NCBI GenBank assembly: GCA_002069765.1
Contig: MWBZ01000006.1
Coordinates: 45,761 to 109,760 of the forward strand
DNA length: 64,000 nt
Reading direction: 5' to 3'
Source of the DNA: a bacterium ADurb.Bin243
GTDB lineage: Bacteria > Muiribacteriota > UBA9980
Shown: positions 7,594 through 16,462 of the stretch, piece by piece
How the letters are laid out: each line of letters opens with the position of its first letter
Position numbering within the stretch: the stretch's first letter is position 1
Program-made: the position numbers and the translations under genes
The notes under the pieces: generated by a model
Seen by the model: the letters and a program-made list of their open reading frames with translations, nothing else
What the model was told of the DNA's origin: nothing
Database searches by the model: none

Positions 7594-8868
7594 TTATTCG
7601 TATCTTAAAGCGTCGATAATGTTTTTAGTCGACGCTATATAGGCCGGATAGTATCCGAAGAATATGCCGGTGAACACTGAAAATGAAAACGACAGCAGGA
7701 TCGAGCCGCCAGTGGTATAGGTGCTCCAGCCGGTGTAGAACGAAACGCCGTAGCTTATAACCAGCCCGCAGAATATTCCGATAACTCCGCCGATGACGGA
7801 TATAATGGTGGCTTCGGCCACGAACTGGAAAAGTATGATTTTAGCGGTAGCTCCGATCGCTCGTCTGAGGCCTATTTCGCGTGTCCTTTCGGTGACGGTG
7901 GCGAGCATGATGTTCATGATGCCGATACCGCCGACTATAAGTGAAAGGCTTGCGATTAAAACCATGACGAGATTGAATATTTCTACCGCTTTTTTACTCT
8001 GTTCGAGCACTTCGAGCGGAACTATAATTTCGAAATCGTCCACTCCGAAGTGGCGGCGTTTTAAAATCGAAGATATCATGTTTTTAGCGAACGCCAGGCA
8101 GTCGGTCGACTTGACTTCCACGTAAAGTTCCGAAACGCCGTTATAAAGCATTTTAGAGTGCGTTTCACCCTGCTTGACGGGCCTGGCGAATTTCTTTTGC
8201 GATACGCTTATGGGTATGTAAATATCCGTTTCGGCGTCGCGCGTTTTAATCTGGAGTTTTTTTTCGGAAGCGGAGCCTTTTTCGGCCAGTTTTTCTTCGG
8301 TAACGCCGATAACGCTGAACTGCTGGTTATCGATTTTAATAACCGCGCCTATGGCGGGTTCGTTAAAGAAAAGCTCTTTTCTTATTTTAGGCCCGATAAC
8401 GCATACTCTGTTGTAATTTTTAAGATCGAGCGAATCGATGAAGCGTCCTTCTGCCAGTTTGAGATTGACGACGCGGGCGTAATTTTCGTCGATGCCGACC
8501 ACGTTGGATTTAGGCTCGATCGAGTTATATTTGACTTTAGCTTCTTTCATTTCGAACGACGAGGCGACGTTGGCGACGAACGGCAGCACTTCTTTGATAT
8601 AATCGGCGTCGGCCACGGTAAGGCCTTCCGAAAGTTTTCTGATAGCCTGCTCGAGCTTTTCGTTGCTGAGCGTAACGGGGCGTATTATTATATTGGTAGC
8701 GCCGAATAATTCTATCTGGCGGACCGTTTCGAGTTTAGCGCCGTTTCCGATCGCGAGCATCGCGATAACGGCCGCCACTCCGAAAATAATGCCCAGCATG
8801 GTTAAAAACGTTCTCAGTTTATTTCGCCAGAAATTGAGAATGCCGTCTATCAATATTTCAATAAGCAA
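7594..8868 (-). CDS. MacB/FtsX-type ABC transporter permease
   Basis: The 424 residues show the MacB permease plan: one membrane segment near 20-40, a large periplasmic domain, and three segments near 285-410. ERTREIGLRRAIGA is the family's cytoplasmic loop motif. In MacB the ATPase is fused in front; here it is absent and no ATPase gene lies in this operon, so one must come from elsewhere. The gene overlaps the preceding double-HlyD gene by 11 bases, which implies translational coupling. Together with HlyD- and TolC-type genes it would form a tripartite efflux or secretion pump. The substrate is unknown. Confidence 0.88.
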   Translation of the reverse strand: MLIEILIDGILNFWRNKLRTFLTMLGIIFGVAAVIAMLAIGNGAKLETVRQIELFGATNIIIRPVTLSNEKLEQAIRKLSEGLTVADADYIKEVLPFVANVASSFEMKEAKVKYNSIEPKSNVVGIDENYARVVNLKLAEGRFIDSLDLKNYNRVCVIGPKIRKELFFNEPAIGAVIKIDNQQFSVIGVTEEKLAEKGSASEKKLQIKTRDAETDIYIPISVSQKKFARPVKQGETHSKMLYNGVSELYVEVKSTDCLAFAKNMISSILKRRHFGVDDFEIIVPLEVLEQSKKAVEIFNLVMVLIASLSLIVGGIGIMNIMLATVTERTREIGLRRAIGATAKIILFQFVAEATIISVIGGVIGIFCGLVISYGVSFYTGWSTYTTGGSILLSFSFSVFTGIFFGYYPAYIASTKNIIDALRYE

Positions 8869-11635
8869 TTACGTCACCTTCTTTAAGGCCTTCGGTTATT
8901 TCGACGTCTTCGAGGCTCTTTATTCCGCACTTAACTCTTTGTTTGACGCCGTTTTTCAAATATACGAAATCGCCTTCCCTGTCTTTGAACAAGAATTTAC
9001 GGTCGATAACGATGACGCCGGCCTTTGATTCGAGAGGTATTTCAAAATTCACTGAAATGCCGGGCTGAAATTTAGGGTTTTTCTCGCCGGTCTCGATTTC
9101 GATATCGAAGTATTTAGGCGCTTCAGTAACCGCCTCGCCGCGGTTGAACGAAAACATATCGCTTTCTTCGCGCTCTCTTGCAAAAAGGCCGATAGACTTT
9201 ATTTTACCCTGATATTTTTTATCCGGCGCCGAAGGCAGGTAAAATGTTACCGGCTGTCCGACCCTGATTTTATTGAAATATTCTTCGGGCACGCTGGCTT
9301 TTATGTAAAAGCTGTCGAGATTGGCCAGTTCCAGAAAGGTCATGTTTTCCCGGGTAATATCGCCTTCTTTAATTTTTTTCATGCCTTCGGAAGACCATTT
9401 TTTAACGTAAACCGCGGTTCCTGAAATAGGCGCTTTTACGTTCGCGCCTTCGACTATTTTTTTGATCTCTTTAAGCGAATAATTATTGGATCTTATTTCG
9501 ATTCCTTTTTTTTCAAGATCGTAACCGAGTTTCTGCCGTCGTTTCGAAAGTTTGAACTGTTCCAGTTCGAAATCCAGTTTGGCCTTCTGCAGCTCCATTT
9601 TTGATTTCGCCACCTGGCTGGGCAGCGGGAGCGATTTTTCATAATCGTATCTGTATCGGGCCACGTCGAGAGCGGCCCTGGCTTTATTGAGGCTGACCTT
9701 TATTTTATTTATCTCGTTAGCGGAAATATAGCCTTTTTTAGCCATTTCCTTTTTAAGTTCGAATTCGTTTTCGGTGCCTTTTAGAGAATTTTCGCATAAC
9801 TTGATCGATATTTCAAACTCTTTGCGTTTTTGTTTCTTCAACGGCATTATTAAGATTTCATAATCCAGCTGGAGGATTTCGAGGTCTATTTTTTTAATTT
9901 TTATATTATTTTCGATAGCGCGGATATCCGCCGCCGCGCGTTCTTCAATGATCTTCTTCTCTTTATTGAGGACTTTTTCACGCAGCTGCTTTTCCTTGAG
10001 CTTATCTTCGCGTTCTTTAACGTCGATGAGGGCGATTTCATAACCTTTTTCAACAAAAGTCCCCTCGGGGACGATTTTATTGATTTTACCGGAAAATGCG
10101 ACTGAAACGTTAGTTTTATTCGAAGGCGCCAGCTCGCCCATTTCTTTTATGAAATCCGCAATGCCGCCTCTGGACGCCGTATGAAATTCGCTCAGCGTCC
10201 GCTCGCGCCGCGCGGTTTCTCCGCTTGCCGTTATTTTATCGCCGCGCGCGAGTCCTGAAATCACTTCGATATTGAACAGGTCGTAAACGCCGGTCGCCAC
10301 TTTTTTCAATTCGCCGGCGGCGGTCATTACCGAATCGCCGTTGATGAGCGCCGCGCGAGGGATGAAGAGCGCGTCTTTTTTCACGCCGGTAAGAATTCTT
10401 GCGTTAACCGAAACGCCGGGTTTTAAATCCAGATTTTTAGCGTCTCCCTCTATTTTAGCTTTGACCAGTATATTGCACACTCCGTTGGCGTCGCTTTCTG
10501 AAACGGCGGCCACGTTGGCGATGTCGTAAATTTCGGCCTTCAAAATCTTTCCGGGGTCGGAAGTGAGGCTGAATTCGACGGCCTGCCCTATTTTCACCCT
10601 GGAAATGTCCACCTCGTTGACTCTGAAATGAACGTCCATGGCGTTAAGCGACGCCACGCTCATAAAAGACCAGCCCTGCCATACGTTTATTCCGATTTTG
10701 ACTTTTTCACGTTCGCCTTCGGTTATCCAGGTTTTTCCGTAGATAACGATGCCGTCGATAGGCGCTTTGATCGAGACCGCGTCTATTATTGTCTGGAGGC
10801 GGCTAATGCTTTTATTTATATTCGACAGCCTGTTTTTAAGGCCTTTTTTTATGGCGGCTCTGGTGGAAAAAGACACTTCGTAGGCTTTTTGCGTAAGCTC
10901 GACCGAAAGCGAGTCGCTTTTTATTTCGGTTTCCTTTTCGGCGAGTTGTTTGATATCGGCGCCGCGCAGCAATTTTTCGAGATTAAGCGCGACCGCTTCG
11001 CAGCTCTTTTTTTTAGAAAATATCTGCTGTTTGAGATCGTTTATTTCGGCCTGCGAGATAAAGCCTCTGGATTTGAGGATTTCTTTTTCGCCGAGTTCGC
11101 CTTCCAGATTTTTAATTTCGATCTGCGCGTTGGCGAGTTCGTATTCGAGCTCTATTTTGCGGTCGTAGTCGAGGCCGTATTTAAGCTGCCTGTAAATTAC
11201 CTTGTTCTTGTCCATGTTGATGGCCTCGTATAGGCTGCGGTTGCGCTTTTCGATGACCTTCTGCTCGTGCTCGTCTTCTTTGACGAGCGAGTCGATATCG
11301 ATCATGCGTTTGTTCAGCACGAGATCTTCGAGCATGTCTTTTAACTCGGTGGTTTCGAGTTTAGCGATCAGCTCGCCTTTTTTTACGTAATCGCCTTCCG
11401 GTTTCAAATACTCGATTATTCCGGAATGGAGCGCCGAAATTTCGGCTTTTTCGCGCGATTCGATAACGCCGTGCAATTCCAGATATGTTTTAAGTTCGCC
11501 CGGTTCCAGCGTGTAATAACCGTTGCCGTTAGTAACGCTTACCTGCGAGCAGGCGAAGATGAGCGCGAACGGAACGAGCGCGGCTAAAATGGCAGCGAGT
11601 TTTAAATACGCCAGATTGTTAAATCTTCGTTTCAA
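8858..11635 (-). CDS. tandem fusion of two HlyD/MacA-type periplasmic adaptors
   Basis: The protein holds two consecutive adaptor units. Unit one has a lipoyl half (ALHSGIIEYLKPEGDYVKKG), a long coiled coil and a second half starting KAPIDGIVIYGK. Unit two repeats the order with FSGKINKIVPEGTFVEKG and KAPISGTAVYVKKW. Adaptors of this family bridge the inner-membrane pump and TolC and normally carry one unit per chain of 350-450 residues. The longest frame begins at 11677. I prefer TTG at 11635, which gives MKRRFNNLAYLK plus a hydrophobic signal segment, ten bases after AAGGA and a smaller overlap with the upstream gene. The coiled coils are near residues 90-300 and 540-740. Confidence 0.85.
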   Translation of the reverse strand: MKRRFNNLAYLKLAAILAALVPFALIFACSQVSVTNGNGYYTLEPGELKTYLELHGVIESREKAEISALHSGIIEYLKPEGDYVKKGELIAKLETTELKDMLEDLVLNKRMIDIDSLVKEDEHEQKVIEKRNRSLYEAINMDKNKVIYRQLKYGLDYDRKIELEYELANAQIEIKNLEGELGEKEILKSRGFISQAEINDLKQQIFSKKKSCEAVALNLEKLLRGADIKQLAEKETEIKSDSLSVELTQKAYEVSFSTRAAIKKGLKNRLSNINKSISRLQTIIDAVSIKAPIDGIVIYGKTWITEGEREKVKIGINVWQGWSFMSVASLNAMDVHFRVNEVDISRVKIGQAVEFSLTSDPGKILKAEIYDIANVAAVSESDANGVCNILVKAKIEGDAKNLDLKPGVSVNARILTGVKKDALFIPRAALINGDSVMTAAGELKKVATGVYDLFNIEVISGLARGDKITASGETARRERTLSEFHTASRGGIADFIKEMGELAPSNKTNVSVAFSGKINKIVPEGTFVEKGYEIALIDVKEREDKLKEKQLREKVLNKEKKIIEERAAADIRAIENNIKIKKIDLEILQLDYEILIMPLKKQKRKEFEISIKLCENSLKGTENEFELKKEMAKKGYISANEINKIKVSLNKARAALDVARYRYDYEKSLPLPSQVAKSKMELQKAKLDFELEQFKLSKRRQKLGYDLEKKGIEIRSNNYSLKEIKKIVEGANVKAPISGTAVYVKKWSSEGMKKIKEGDITRENMTFLELANLDSFYIKASVPEEYFNKIRVGQPVTFYLPSAPDKKYQGKIKSIGLFAREREESDMFSFNRGEAVTEAPKYFDIEIETGEKNPKFQPGISVNFEIPLESKAGVIVIDRKFLFKDREGDFVYLKNGVKQRVKCGIKSLEDVEITEGLKEGDVIAY

Positions 11636-13169
11636 CGGTATCAAGTCCTTTTTCGGGTATAAGAACGCCGAATTCATCGAAATCGTTTAAAAAATAAAAA
11701 TAGTTTTCGTCTTCCGCGCCCATTATAAATCCGCCGCCGGCGGGCGCGCTTTCTTTGCCGGCTCCGGCCGGAGCGCCGGAGAGTTTTTTAATATTTTTAA
11801 GGTCAATGGTTTGCTTTACCGGAGAGACTATTTGAACGAGCCCGCCGTCGGCGAAATCTTTCGGCACCCTGGCTGCGTTTTTAAAAGCGCGGCATACGAT
11901 GCTGACGTCGGCGGACATATTGGGCAGCAGCTTTATTTCGGATGTTTCGCTGAAATAAATGGTGACGTCGAATTCCTTGGGCCCTTTAGGGTCGCGTTCG
12001 TCCTTGAGCTTCGCCAGTTTTGAGACCGACTTTACGAACCCGTTCAATGTCCTGGCGGGATCGCAGCTGAGCGATATTTTAGCGCCCGAACCCTCGCTGA
12101 ATTCGTCGATATATTTTTCGTTGACTTTGACTATTATTTTCATATTTTTAAGATCGACTATTTTGAGTATATCGAGGCCCGACCACACTTCCATACCGAC
12201 GCGCGTTTTGCCTATCCAGCTGTTGGAATAAAGCAGCGTGCCGGAAATCGGCGCCTTCACCTGCGCTTTATCTATCATGGATTGCGCCTGCTGCACTTTA
12301 TGTTTCTTTTCGTTTATATTGAGTTCTTTCTTTTCTTCTTCTATGGTATTGAGTTTTGCGGCGGTTTCATGCTCTTTCGCCGTGAGTTTCCGGTCGAAAG
12401 AAAGTTTCAGCACGCCGGTCTCGTTTTTTTTCACTTCTTCAGCCAGCGGAAGCTCGTCGAGCATTTCCAGCTTGTTGTAGTTCTGCTCGAGTTCAAGAAG
12501 GTTGCGCTGGTAGTCTAGTTCGAGTTCGCCGAACTGGAAAGAACTCAAAAATCCTTTTTTAAGGAGTTCTTCCTGCGATTTTAACTTGGACTGAAAATTC
12601 TCTATGAAGGCGCGGTTTTTTTCGATGCCGATCTTGCTGATAGCCACTTCGATCGTATCCGCGCCTTTTTTGATTTCGCCGAGTTTAAAAAGGCTCACTT
12701 CGTACTGCAGGTCTTTTTTGGCAAGCTCCGTTTTTTTGCTCATGTCTTCGAGTTCGTTTTGCATCTTGAAATCTTCGAGTTCGTTTTCTGAATTGCTGAG
12801 CTCGGTCATGGCACGGTTCAGGTTTTCTTCTATGGCGCTGGTATTCAGCGAGCATATAACCTCGCCCGATTCGACTATGCTGCCTTCCGCGGCGAGTTTT
12901 TCGATGCGCGCGCCCCAGATGCCGTCGGGGACGGAAATGCCTAGTTCGTTGATGCATTCGAGTTTTCCCGAAGTTTTAAGAGTAACGTCGCAGGGCGTTT
13001 TTTTGACGGGGTAAATTCTATATTCATACGGCATGGCCGACACGGCCGGTTTCGAGGCGCCGAAATAAGACAGCAGTTTTTCGGGATAGATGGAGCAGCC
13101 TGCGGCTAAAAGCAGCATAAAAGCCGCCGCGGTATAAACGAGTTTTTTTCTGCCGTTGGGTATAATCAT
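11619..13169 (-). CDS. HlyD/MacA-type periplasmic adaptor lipoprotein
   Basis: This single-unit adaptor has a lipobox LLLAAGC near the N-terminus, so it is probably lipid-anchored. It has a first lipoyl half (IWGARIEKLAAEGSIVESG), a long Glu/Lys/Leu coiled coil and the second half KAPISGTLLYSNSW, followed by a beta-barrel. The full frame opens with TTG at 13187; ATG at 13169 is preferred because AAGGA sits five bases before it. The TolC stop is 33 bases upstream, and the 3' end overlaps the double-HlyD gene. With that gene it brings three adaptor units to one operon. Confidence 0.87.
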   Translation of the reverse strand: MIIPNGRKKLVYTAAAFMLLLAAGCSIYPEKLLSYFGASKPAVSAMPYEYRIYPVKKTPCDVTLKTSGKLECINELGISVPDGIWGARIEKLAAEGSIVESGEVICSLNTSAIEENLNRAMTELSNSENELEDFKMQNELEDMSKKTELAKKDLQYEVSLFKLGEIKKGADTIEVAISKIGIEKNRAFIENFQSKLKSQEELLKKGFLSSFQFGELELDYQRNLLELEQNYNKLEMLDELPLAEEVKKNETGVLKLSFDRKLTAKEHETAAKLNTIEEEKKELNINEKKHKVQQAQSMIDKAQVKAPISGTLLYSNSWIGKTRVGMEVWSGLDILKIVDLKNMKIIVKVNEKYIDEFSEGSGAKISLSCDPARTLNGFVKSVSKLAKLKDERDPKGPKEFDVTIYFSETSEIKLLPNMSADVSIVCRAFKNAARVPKDFADGGLVQIVSPVKQTIDLKNIKKLSGAPAGAGKESAPAGGGFIMGAEDENYFYFLNDFDEFGVLIPEKGLDTVETKI

Positions 13170-13202
13170 AAAAATCCTTAACGTCAAGGTTTTAAATAAA
13201 TG

Positions 13203-14759
13203 TTAAAGGTCTCTGCCCATGGCGAAATAAAATTTATGGCAAGCCAGTTTGTGTTGAATTATAAGAGAGACCACGCTGCGCTTCGCGCTTGTGAGCTTGT
13301 CCTGGGCGTCGCGCAAATCGATGTTGGATATGAGCCCTTTTTGAAAGCTCAGCCTGGAAAATTCGAAGTTTTCGTACGCCTGACGCAGGCTTTTAGAAGC
13401 GATTTCATAAGCTTTTTCGATATATTCGATCTTCCTGAGAGCGTCGCGCTGCTCGATAGCTACGCCGGTTTCCATTTCGTCGAGCGCTATCTTTTTAAGC
13501 TCGTAATTGTTGCGTTCGACCCATTCCGAAACGGCGTTCTCCTGACGGCCCATATTGAAGCGGTACGTGAGTGAAGAGCTGAAATCTGATTCGCGGGCGG
13601 CGTTTTCATATTCGGTTTTCATAATGCTCAGATTGAGTTTAGGGGCTGCGTGCTTTTTAGCCTTCAGGTATTTGATATGGGCCATGCGCAGGGAAACTTT
13701 TTCGGCTTCGACGTCTTCCCTGACGCATTTTTTATCTTTATTCGAAAGTATGCTTTCTATTTCGGACGTGGCCATCTGTTCGAACGAGATATTGTAGCGC
13801 AGGCTGTTTTCGTAGCTTTCAGGCGAGGCCGGCTTGAAGCCGATAAGGTCGAAGAACTGTTCCTTCTGCGTCTGGATGTTCTGTTCCTGCTGCAGCAGGG
13901 CATTTTGTGCGCTGGCCAGGTTCACTTCGGCGTTGAGATAGTCTATTTTATTGGCGAGCCCGAGCTCGTATTTAGACTTTGCGTAATCGAGCATTTCGCG
14001 CCAGCGGTCGCAGGAGTTGCTTAAAACTTTATACTCTTCGACGGACAGGACCAGATCGTAAAACTGGCGTATGACGCGGAGTTTGAAATTTTCGCGCGCG
14101 GTAACGTAACCGAGCAGGTCGCGGTTGCATGAAAGGCGGGCCAGTGTGAGGTCGCTGTCGTCGAGGCGCCTCAAATCGAGCGACATGGAATAATTAACGC
14201 TCGAATCGTTACTCTGTTTTACGTTATCTTTTTTTGTGACGGAAAGGTTTACCAGGTCGGCCACTTTCTGGCTGAGCGAGTAATTATAGTTATGGTCGTT
14301 ATCTACGGAAACCGAAAAATTGGGTTTGTATGCGATTTCGTCAAGCAGAAGGGAATTTTCGGTGTTTTTGATATTGAGGCCTATTTTTTTTATATCTCGC
14401 GATCCGCTGAGGGCGAAGCTCATTATTTTTTCGTAATCTATGGCGCCTTCAGAAACGAGCACTTCAGGCGTCATTTGCGCCGCGTAAATTTCGGCGCTCT
14501 CCGCGGATGCGGCCGGATCGGAAATCAGCGAGTCTTCAAAGCTATCTTCTTCGAAATCTACGAAAAATGAAATTTCGGCAGTGTCGGGCTGTTTTACGCG
14601 CGCCGTTTCGGAGCCGCCTTTGCCCCGTTCTGGAAGGTTTTTCTCCGATGAATTAACGGCAGGTTGAGCCGAAAGAATTCCGGAGGTAAATAGAAGCGAT
14701 AAAACAAAAATTAAAACAAGAGGTGAAGTTTTTAATAAGCCCCGCATAAAATTTTTCAT
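13203..14759 (-). CDS. TolC-family outer membrane efflux channel
   Basis: The 518-residue protein has an N-terminal signal segment (residues 8-32) and two OEP repeats. The two halves show the matching motifs KYELGLANKIDYLNAEVNLA (around 270) and FSRLSFQKGLISNIDLRDAQ (around 475). TolC proteins form a trimeric barrel through the outer membrane with a helical tunnel into the periplasm. This is the first gene of an operon with two adaptor genes and a MacB-type permease. A minus-strand promoter lies 140 bases upstream and a terminator-like leader hairpin sits in between. Confidence 0.9.
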   Translation of the reverse strand: MKNFMRGLLKTSPLVLIFVLSLLFTSGILSAQPAVNSSEKNLPERGKGGSETARVKQPDTAEISFFVDFEEDSFEDSLISDPAASAESAEIYAAQMTPEVLVSEGAIDYEKIMSFALSGSRDIKKIGLNIKNTENSLLLDEIAYKPNFSVSVDNDHNYNYSLSQKVADLVNLSVTKKDNVKQSNDSSVNYSMSLDLRRLDDSDLTLARLSCNRDLLGYVTARENFKLRVIRQFYDLVLSVEEYKVLSNSCDRWREMLDYAKSKYELGLANKIDYLNAEVNLASAQNALLQQEQNIQTQKEQFFDLIGFKPASPESYENSLRYNISFEQMATSEIESILSNKDKKCVREDVEAEKVSLRMAHIKYLKAKKHAAPKLNLSIMKTEYENAARESDFSSSLTYRFNMGRQENAVSEWVERNNYELKKIALDEMETGVAIEQRDALRKIEYIEKAYEIASKSLRQAYENFEFSRLSFQKGLISNIDLRDAQDKLTSAKRSVVSLIIQHKLACHKFYFAMGRDL

Positions 14760-14799
14760 TTTGATAAACGTGCTCCTTGGAAAAAATTGAACTCAAAAT

Positions 14800-14820
14800 A
14801 AAAAAACGCCTTTTAGACGT
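14800..14820 (-). terminator. terminator-like hairpin in the leader of the TolC operon
   Basis: On the minus strand ACGTCT-AAA-AGGCGT (one G-T pair) is followed by seven Ts. It lies between the promoter and the tolC-like start. A six-codon frame (ATG then I-F-Q-D-V, stop) ends inside the hairpin. Attenuation is possible but unproven. Confidence 0.45.
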
Positions 14821-14882
14821 CCTGGAAAATCATTTTTTTAAAAAACTTTTTGGGAAAATGGCGGAAATAATAATCGATGCTC

Positions 14883-14911
14883 TTGACTATTCGCGAATCA
14901 TAATGTAACAT
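14883..14911 (+). promoter_or_regulatory. plus-strand sigma-70 type promoter before the chorismate-mutase-like gene
   Basis: TTGACT (14883-14888), 17 bases, TAACAT (14906-14911). It faces the gene starting at 14991 and overlaps the divergent minus-strand promoter. Confidence 0.5.
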
Positions 14912-14963
14912 ATTAGAGGATTATTTGTCAACAGATAAAAAGTTATTATTTTACATAATGTAA
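14889..14963. promoter_or_regulatory. candidate operator sites in the divergent promoter region
   Basis: ATTCGCGAAT (14889-14898) is a perfect palindrome lying within the plus-strand spacer and at the likely minus-strand start site. TTACATAATGTAA (14951-14963) is another perfect palindrome. Its CATAATGTAA half recurs at 14899-14908, 55 bases away. The sites could let one regulator control both directions; no regulator gene is adjacent. Confidence 0.4.
14903..14931 (-). promoter_or_regulatory. sigma-70 type promoter of the TolC-HlyD-MacB operon
   Basis: Read on the minus strand, TTGACA (14926-14931) is 17 bases from TTACAT (14903-14908). The -35 element matches the consensus fully. The expected start site is near 14896. 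Confidence 0.6.
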
Positions 14964-14990
14964 ACTAAACGGTCAAAAATTAAAGGGACG

Positions 14991-15545
14991 GTGAAATCCA
15001 TGCAGAGCGCGGTTAAAAAGCTAAGGCTGGTCATAGACAATATAGATTCGCTGATAATAAAGCTTCTCAATAAGCGCCTTAAAACATCAGCGGGCATTCA
15101 AAAAATCAAAAACGCCGCCCTGCCGTTTTCTCCTTCGCGCGAAAAGCAGATTTTAGCGAAATGCCCGGCCGGAGAAATTTTTTCGATATATCTGTCGGTG
15201 CTTATGAATTCGAGAAAATTCGCTAAAAACATAAAGTGGTATTACATTTCCGGCGCCGATCAAAAAGCCGATCAAAAAGCTCTGGCGCTTTTTTCAAAAA
15301 TTTTTGGCCCCGCTATCGCGCCAGCCGTTATCGTCGGCGAAAAAAATCTTAAAGAAGCTCTCGCCGGAAAGAGCGTAATTATTTCCCCGCACGGCGATTT
15401 AAGCGAGTCCGAGAAATGCGGTTATAAAATAAAACTTTATAAATATTGCGACTATAAGATAAAGTCCAGAACTGTTTTCTCTTTTTATTCCACTATCGAA
15501 CCGGCTTTCGAAAGCGACCTCGACGCGGTAATAGAAATAAAATAA
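14991..15545 (+). CDS. protein with an AroQ-type chorismate mutase domain
   Basis: Residues 8-80 resemble AroQ chorismate mutase: LRLVIDNIDSLIIKLLNKRL for helix one, then SPSREKQIL and SVLMNSRKF in the later helices, with Arg and Lys at the usual binding spots. AroQ converts chorismate to prephenate for Phe/Tyr synthesis. Residues 85-184 are not a prephenate dehydratase or dehydrogenase that I recognise, so the usual bifunctional partner is missing. The frame opens with GTG at 14991; ATG at 15000 in the same frame is an equally good start (AAAGGG 12 bases away). It stands alone between divergent and convergent neighbours. Confidence 0.6.
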   Translation: MKSMQSAVKKLRLVIDNIDSLIIKLLNKRLKTSAGIQKIKNAALPFSPSREKQILAKCPAGEIFSIYLSVLMNSRKFAKNIKWYYISGADQKADQKALALFSKIFGPAIAPAVIVGEKNLKEALAGKSVIISPHGDLSESEKCGYKIKLYKYCDYKIKSRTVFSFYSTIEPAFESDLDAVIEIK

Positions 15546-15577
15546 AAAATCCGCGACGCCGCTAAATCGCTGAAAAT

Positions 15578-16417
15578 CTAATCCTTGAAGTAAAGCATCA
15601 CTTTTACATTTTTCAAAAGATATGCGAACCTGGAATTTTCGACGCTGAGCGTAAGTATGTTCGCTCCGGCTTTGGAAAGGTTGGTTATATCGTATTCCGT
15701 GGAATCGAGCTTATTGCCGAGTTTGACGGAATCGTAGTTTACCTTGTTTTCGTTAAGCTCGATCAGAAGAGGGGCTGCTGAAAGGAAACGGTCCTTTTTC
15801 ACCAGCCTGTGGTTGAGGATCAGTTTAACTTTTTTTGGAAATTTAGAAATATTAAATGAAAACGATACTCCGGCGTTTTTATCTTTGGGGCGGGCTATGA
15901 GAAAAGAATCGCCGTCCACTGAAACGAATTTGAACGTTTCGTTGAGCAGGCACGCCAGATCGCCGGCCGCCGTTCCGCCGGAAAAATCGGCTTCCAGAAT
16001 AGTGCAGTCTATATCCTTTTCCGTCGGCGCCGGGCTATTTTTTCCGGCGAGGGCCGCTTCCGAAGTGGCCGCCCCGGGCGAGGCTTTAACTTCCGCCGCC
16101 GCGTCAGGCCCGGCTTCCGCCGGAGGTTCCGAATTATTTACAGGCCGCGGCGAATCGCTTTTAGACAGCATTTCGCTTCTAACGCAGCTGTCGTATGAAA
16201 CCCATAAAAGCTCGTTGGCCGGGTCTTTCTGAATGGCCTCTTTTAGCATTTTTCTGGCTTCGCCGAATTTCTGCGAGTTCATAAGCTCCATCGCGTCGCC
16301 GAGAACGTTAGGCTGAGCGTTTAAGCGGGGCGCGAAAGCCGAAATTCCGGCCAGAAAAGCTGAAACGATAAAAACGATAACCAATAAGCGACCGGTTTTC
16401 CCGATATGTTTTTTCAT
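15578..16417 (-). CDS. exported protein with one TPR-like unit and a C-terminal beta-rich domain
   Basis: The 279 residues begin with a signal segment (about 9-35). A TPR-like helix pair follows (AMELMNSQKFGEARKMLKEA, about 41-60), then an Ala/Pro/Glu-rich linker to about 140. The last 140 residues alternate polar and hydrophobic like a beta-sandwich (FSFNISKFPKKVKLILNHRL). I do not recognise the C-terminal family. The TPR protein upstream is 45 bases away in the same direction, so the two are probably co-transcribed and may act together in the periplasm. It converges on the chorismate-mutase-like gene with only about 30 bases between stops. Confidence 0.6.
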   Translation of the reverse strand: MKKHIGKTGRLLVIVFIVSAFLAGISAFAPRLNAQPNVLGDAMELMNSQKFGEARKMLKEAIQKDPANELLWVSYDSCVRSEMLSKSDSPRPVNNSEPPAEAGPDAAAEVKASPGAATSEAALAGKNSPAPTEKDIDCTILEADFSGGTAAGDLACLLNETFKFVSVDGDSFLIARPKDKNAGVSFSFNISKFPKKVKLILNHRLVKKDRFLSAAPLLIELNENKVNYDSVKLGNKLDSTEYDITNLSKAGANILTLSVENSRFAYLLKNVKVMLYFKD

Positions 16418-16462
16418 TTATTCATCAATCCTTTTCAACCATTATATAAAAATTAAACGGAG

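Noticed and set aside
8158..8709. Long plus-strand open frame opposite the MacB-like permease gene
   Set aside because: It lies wholly opposite a gene with clear family motifs, has no RBS and a phenylalanine-rich composition typical of antisense frames. The same holds for frames at 10628-11233, 34613-35215, 42577-43062 and 61733-62368.
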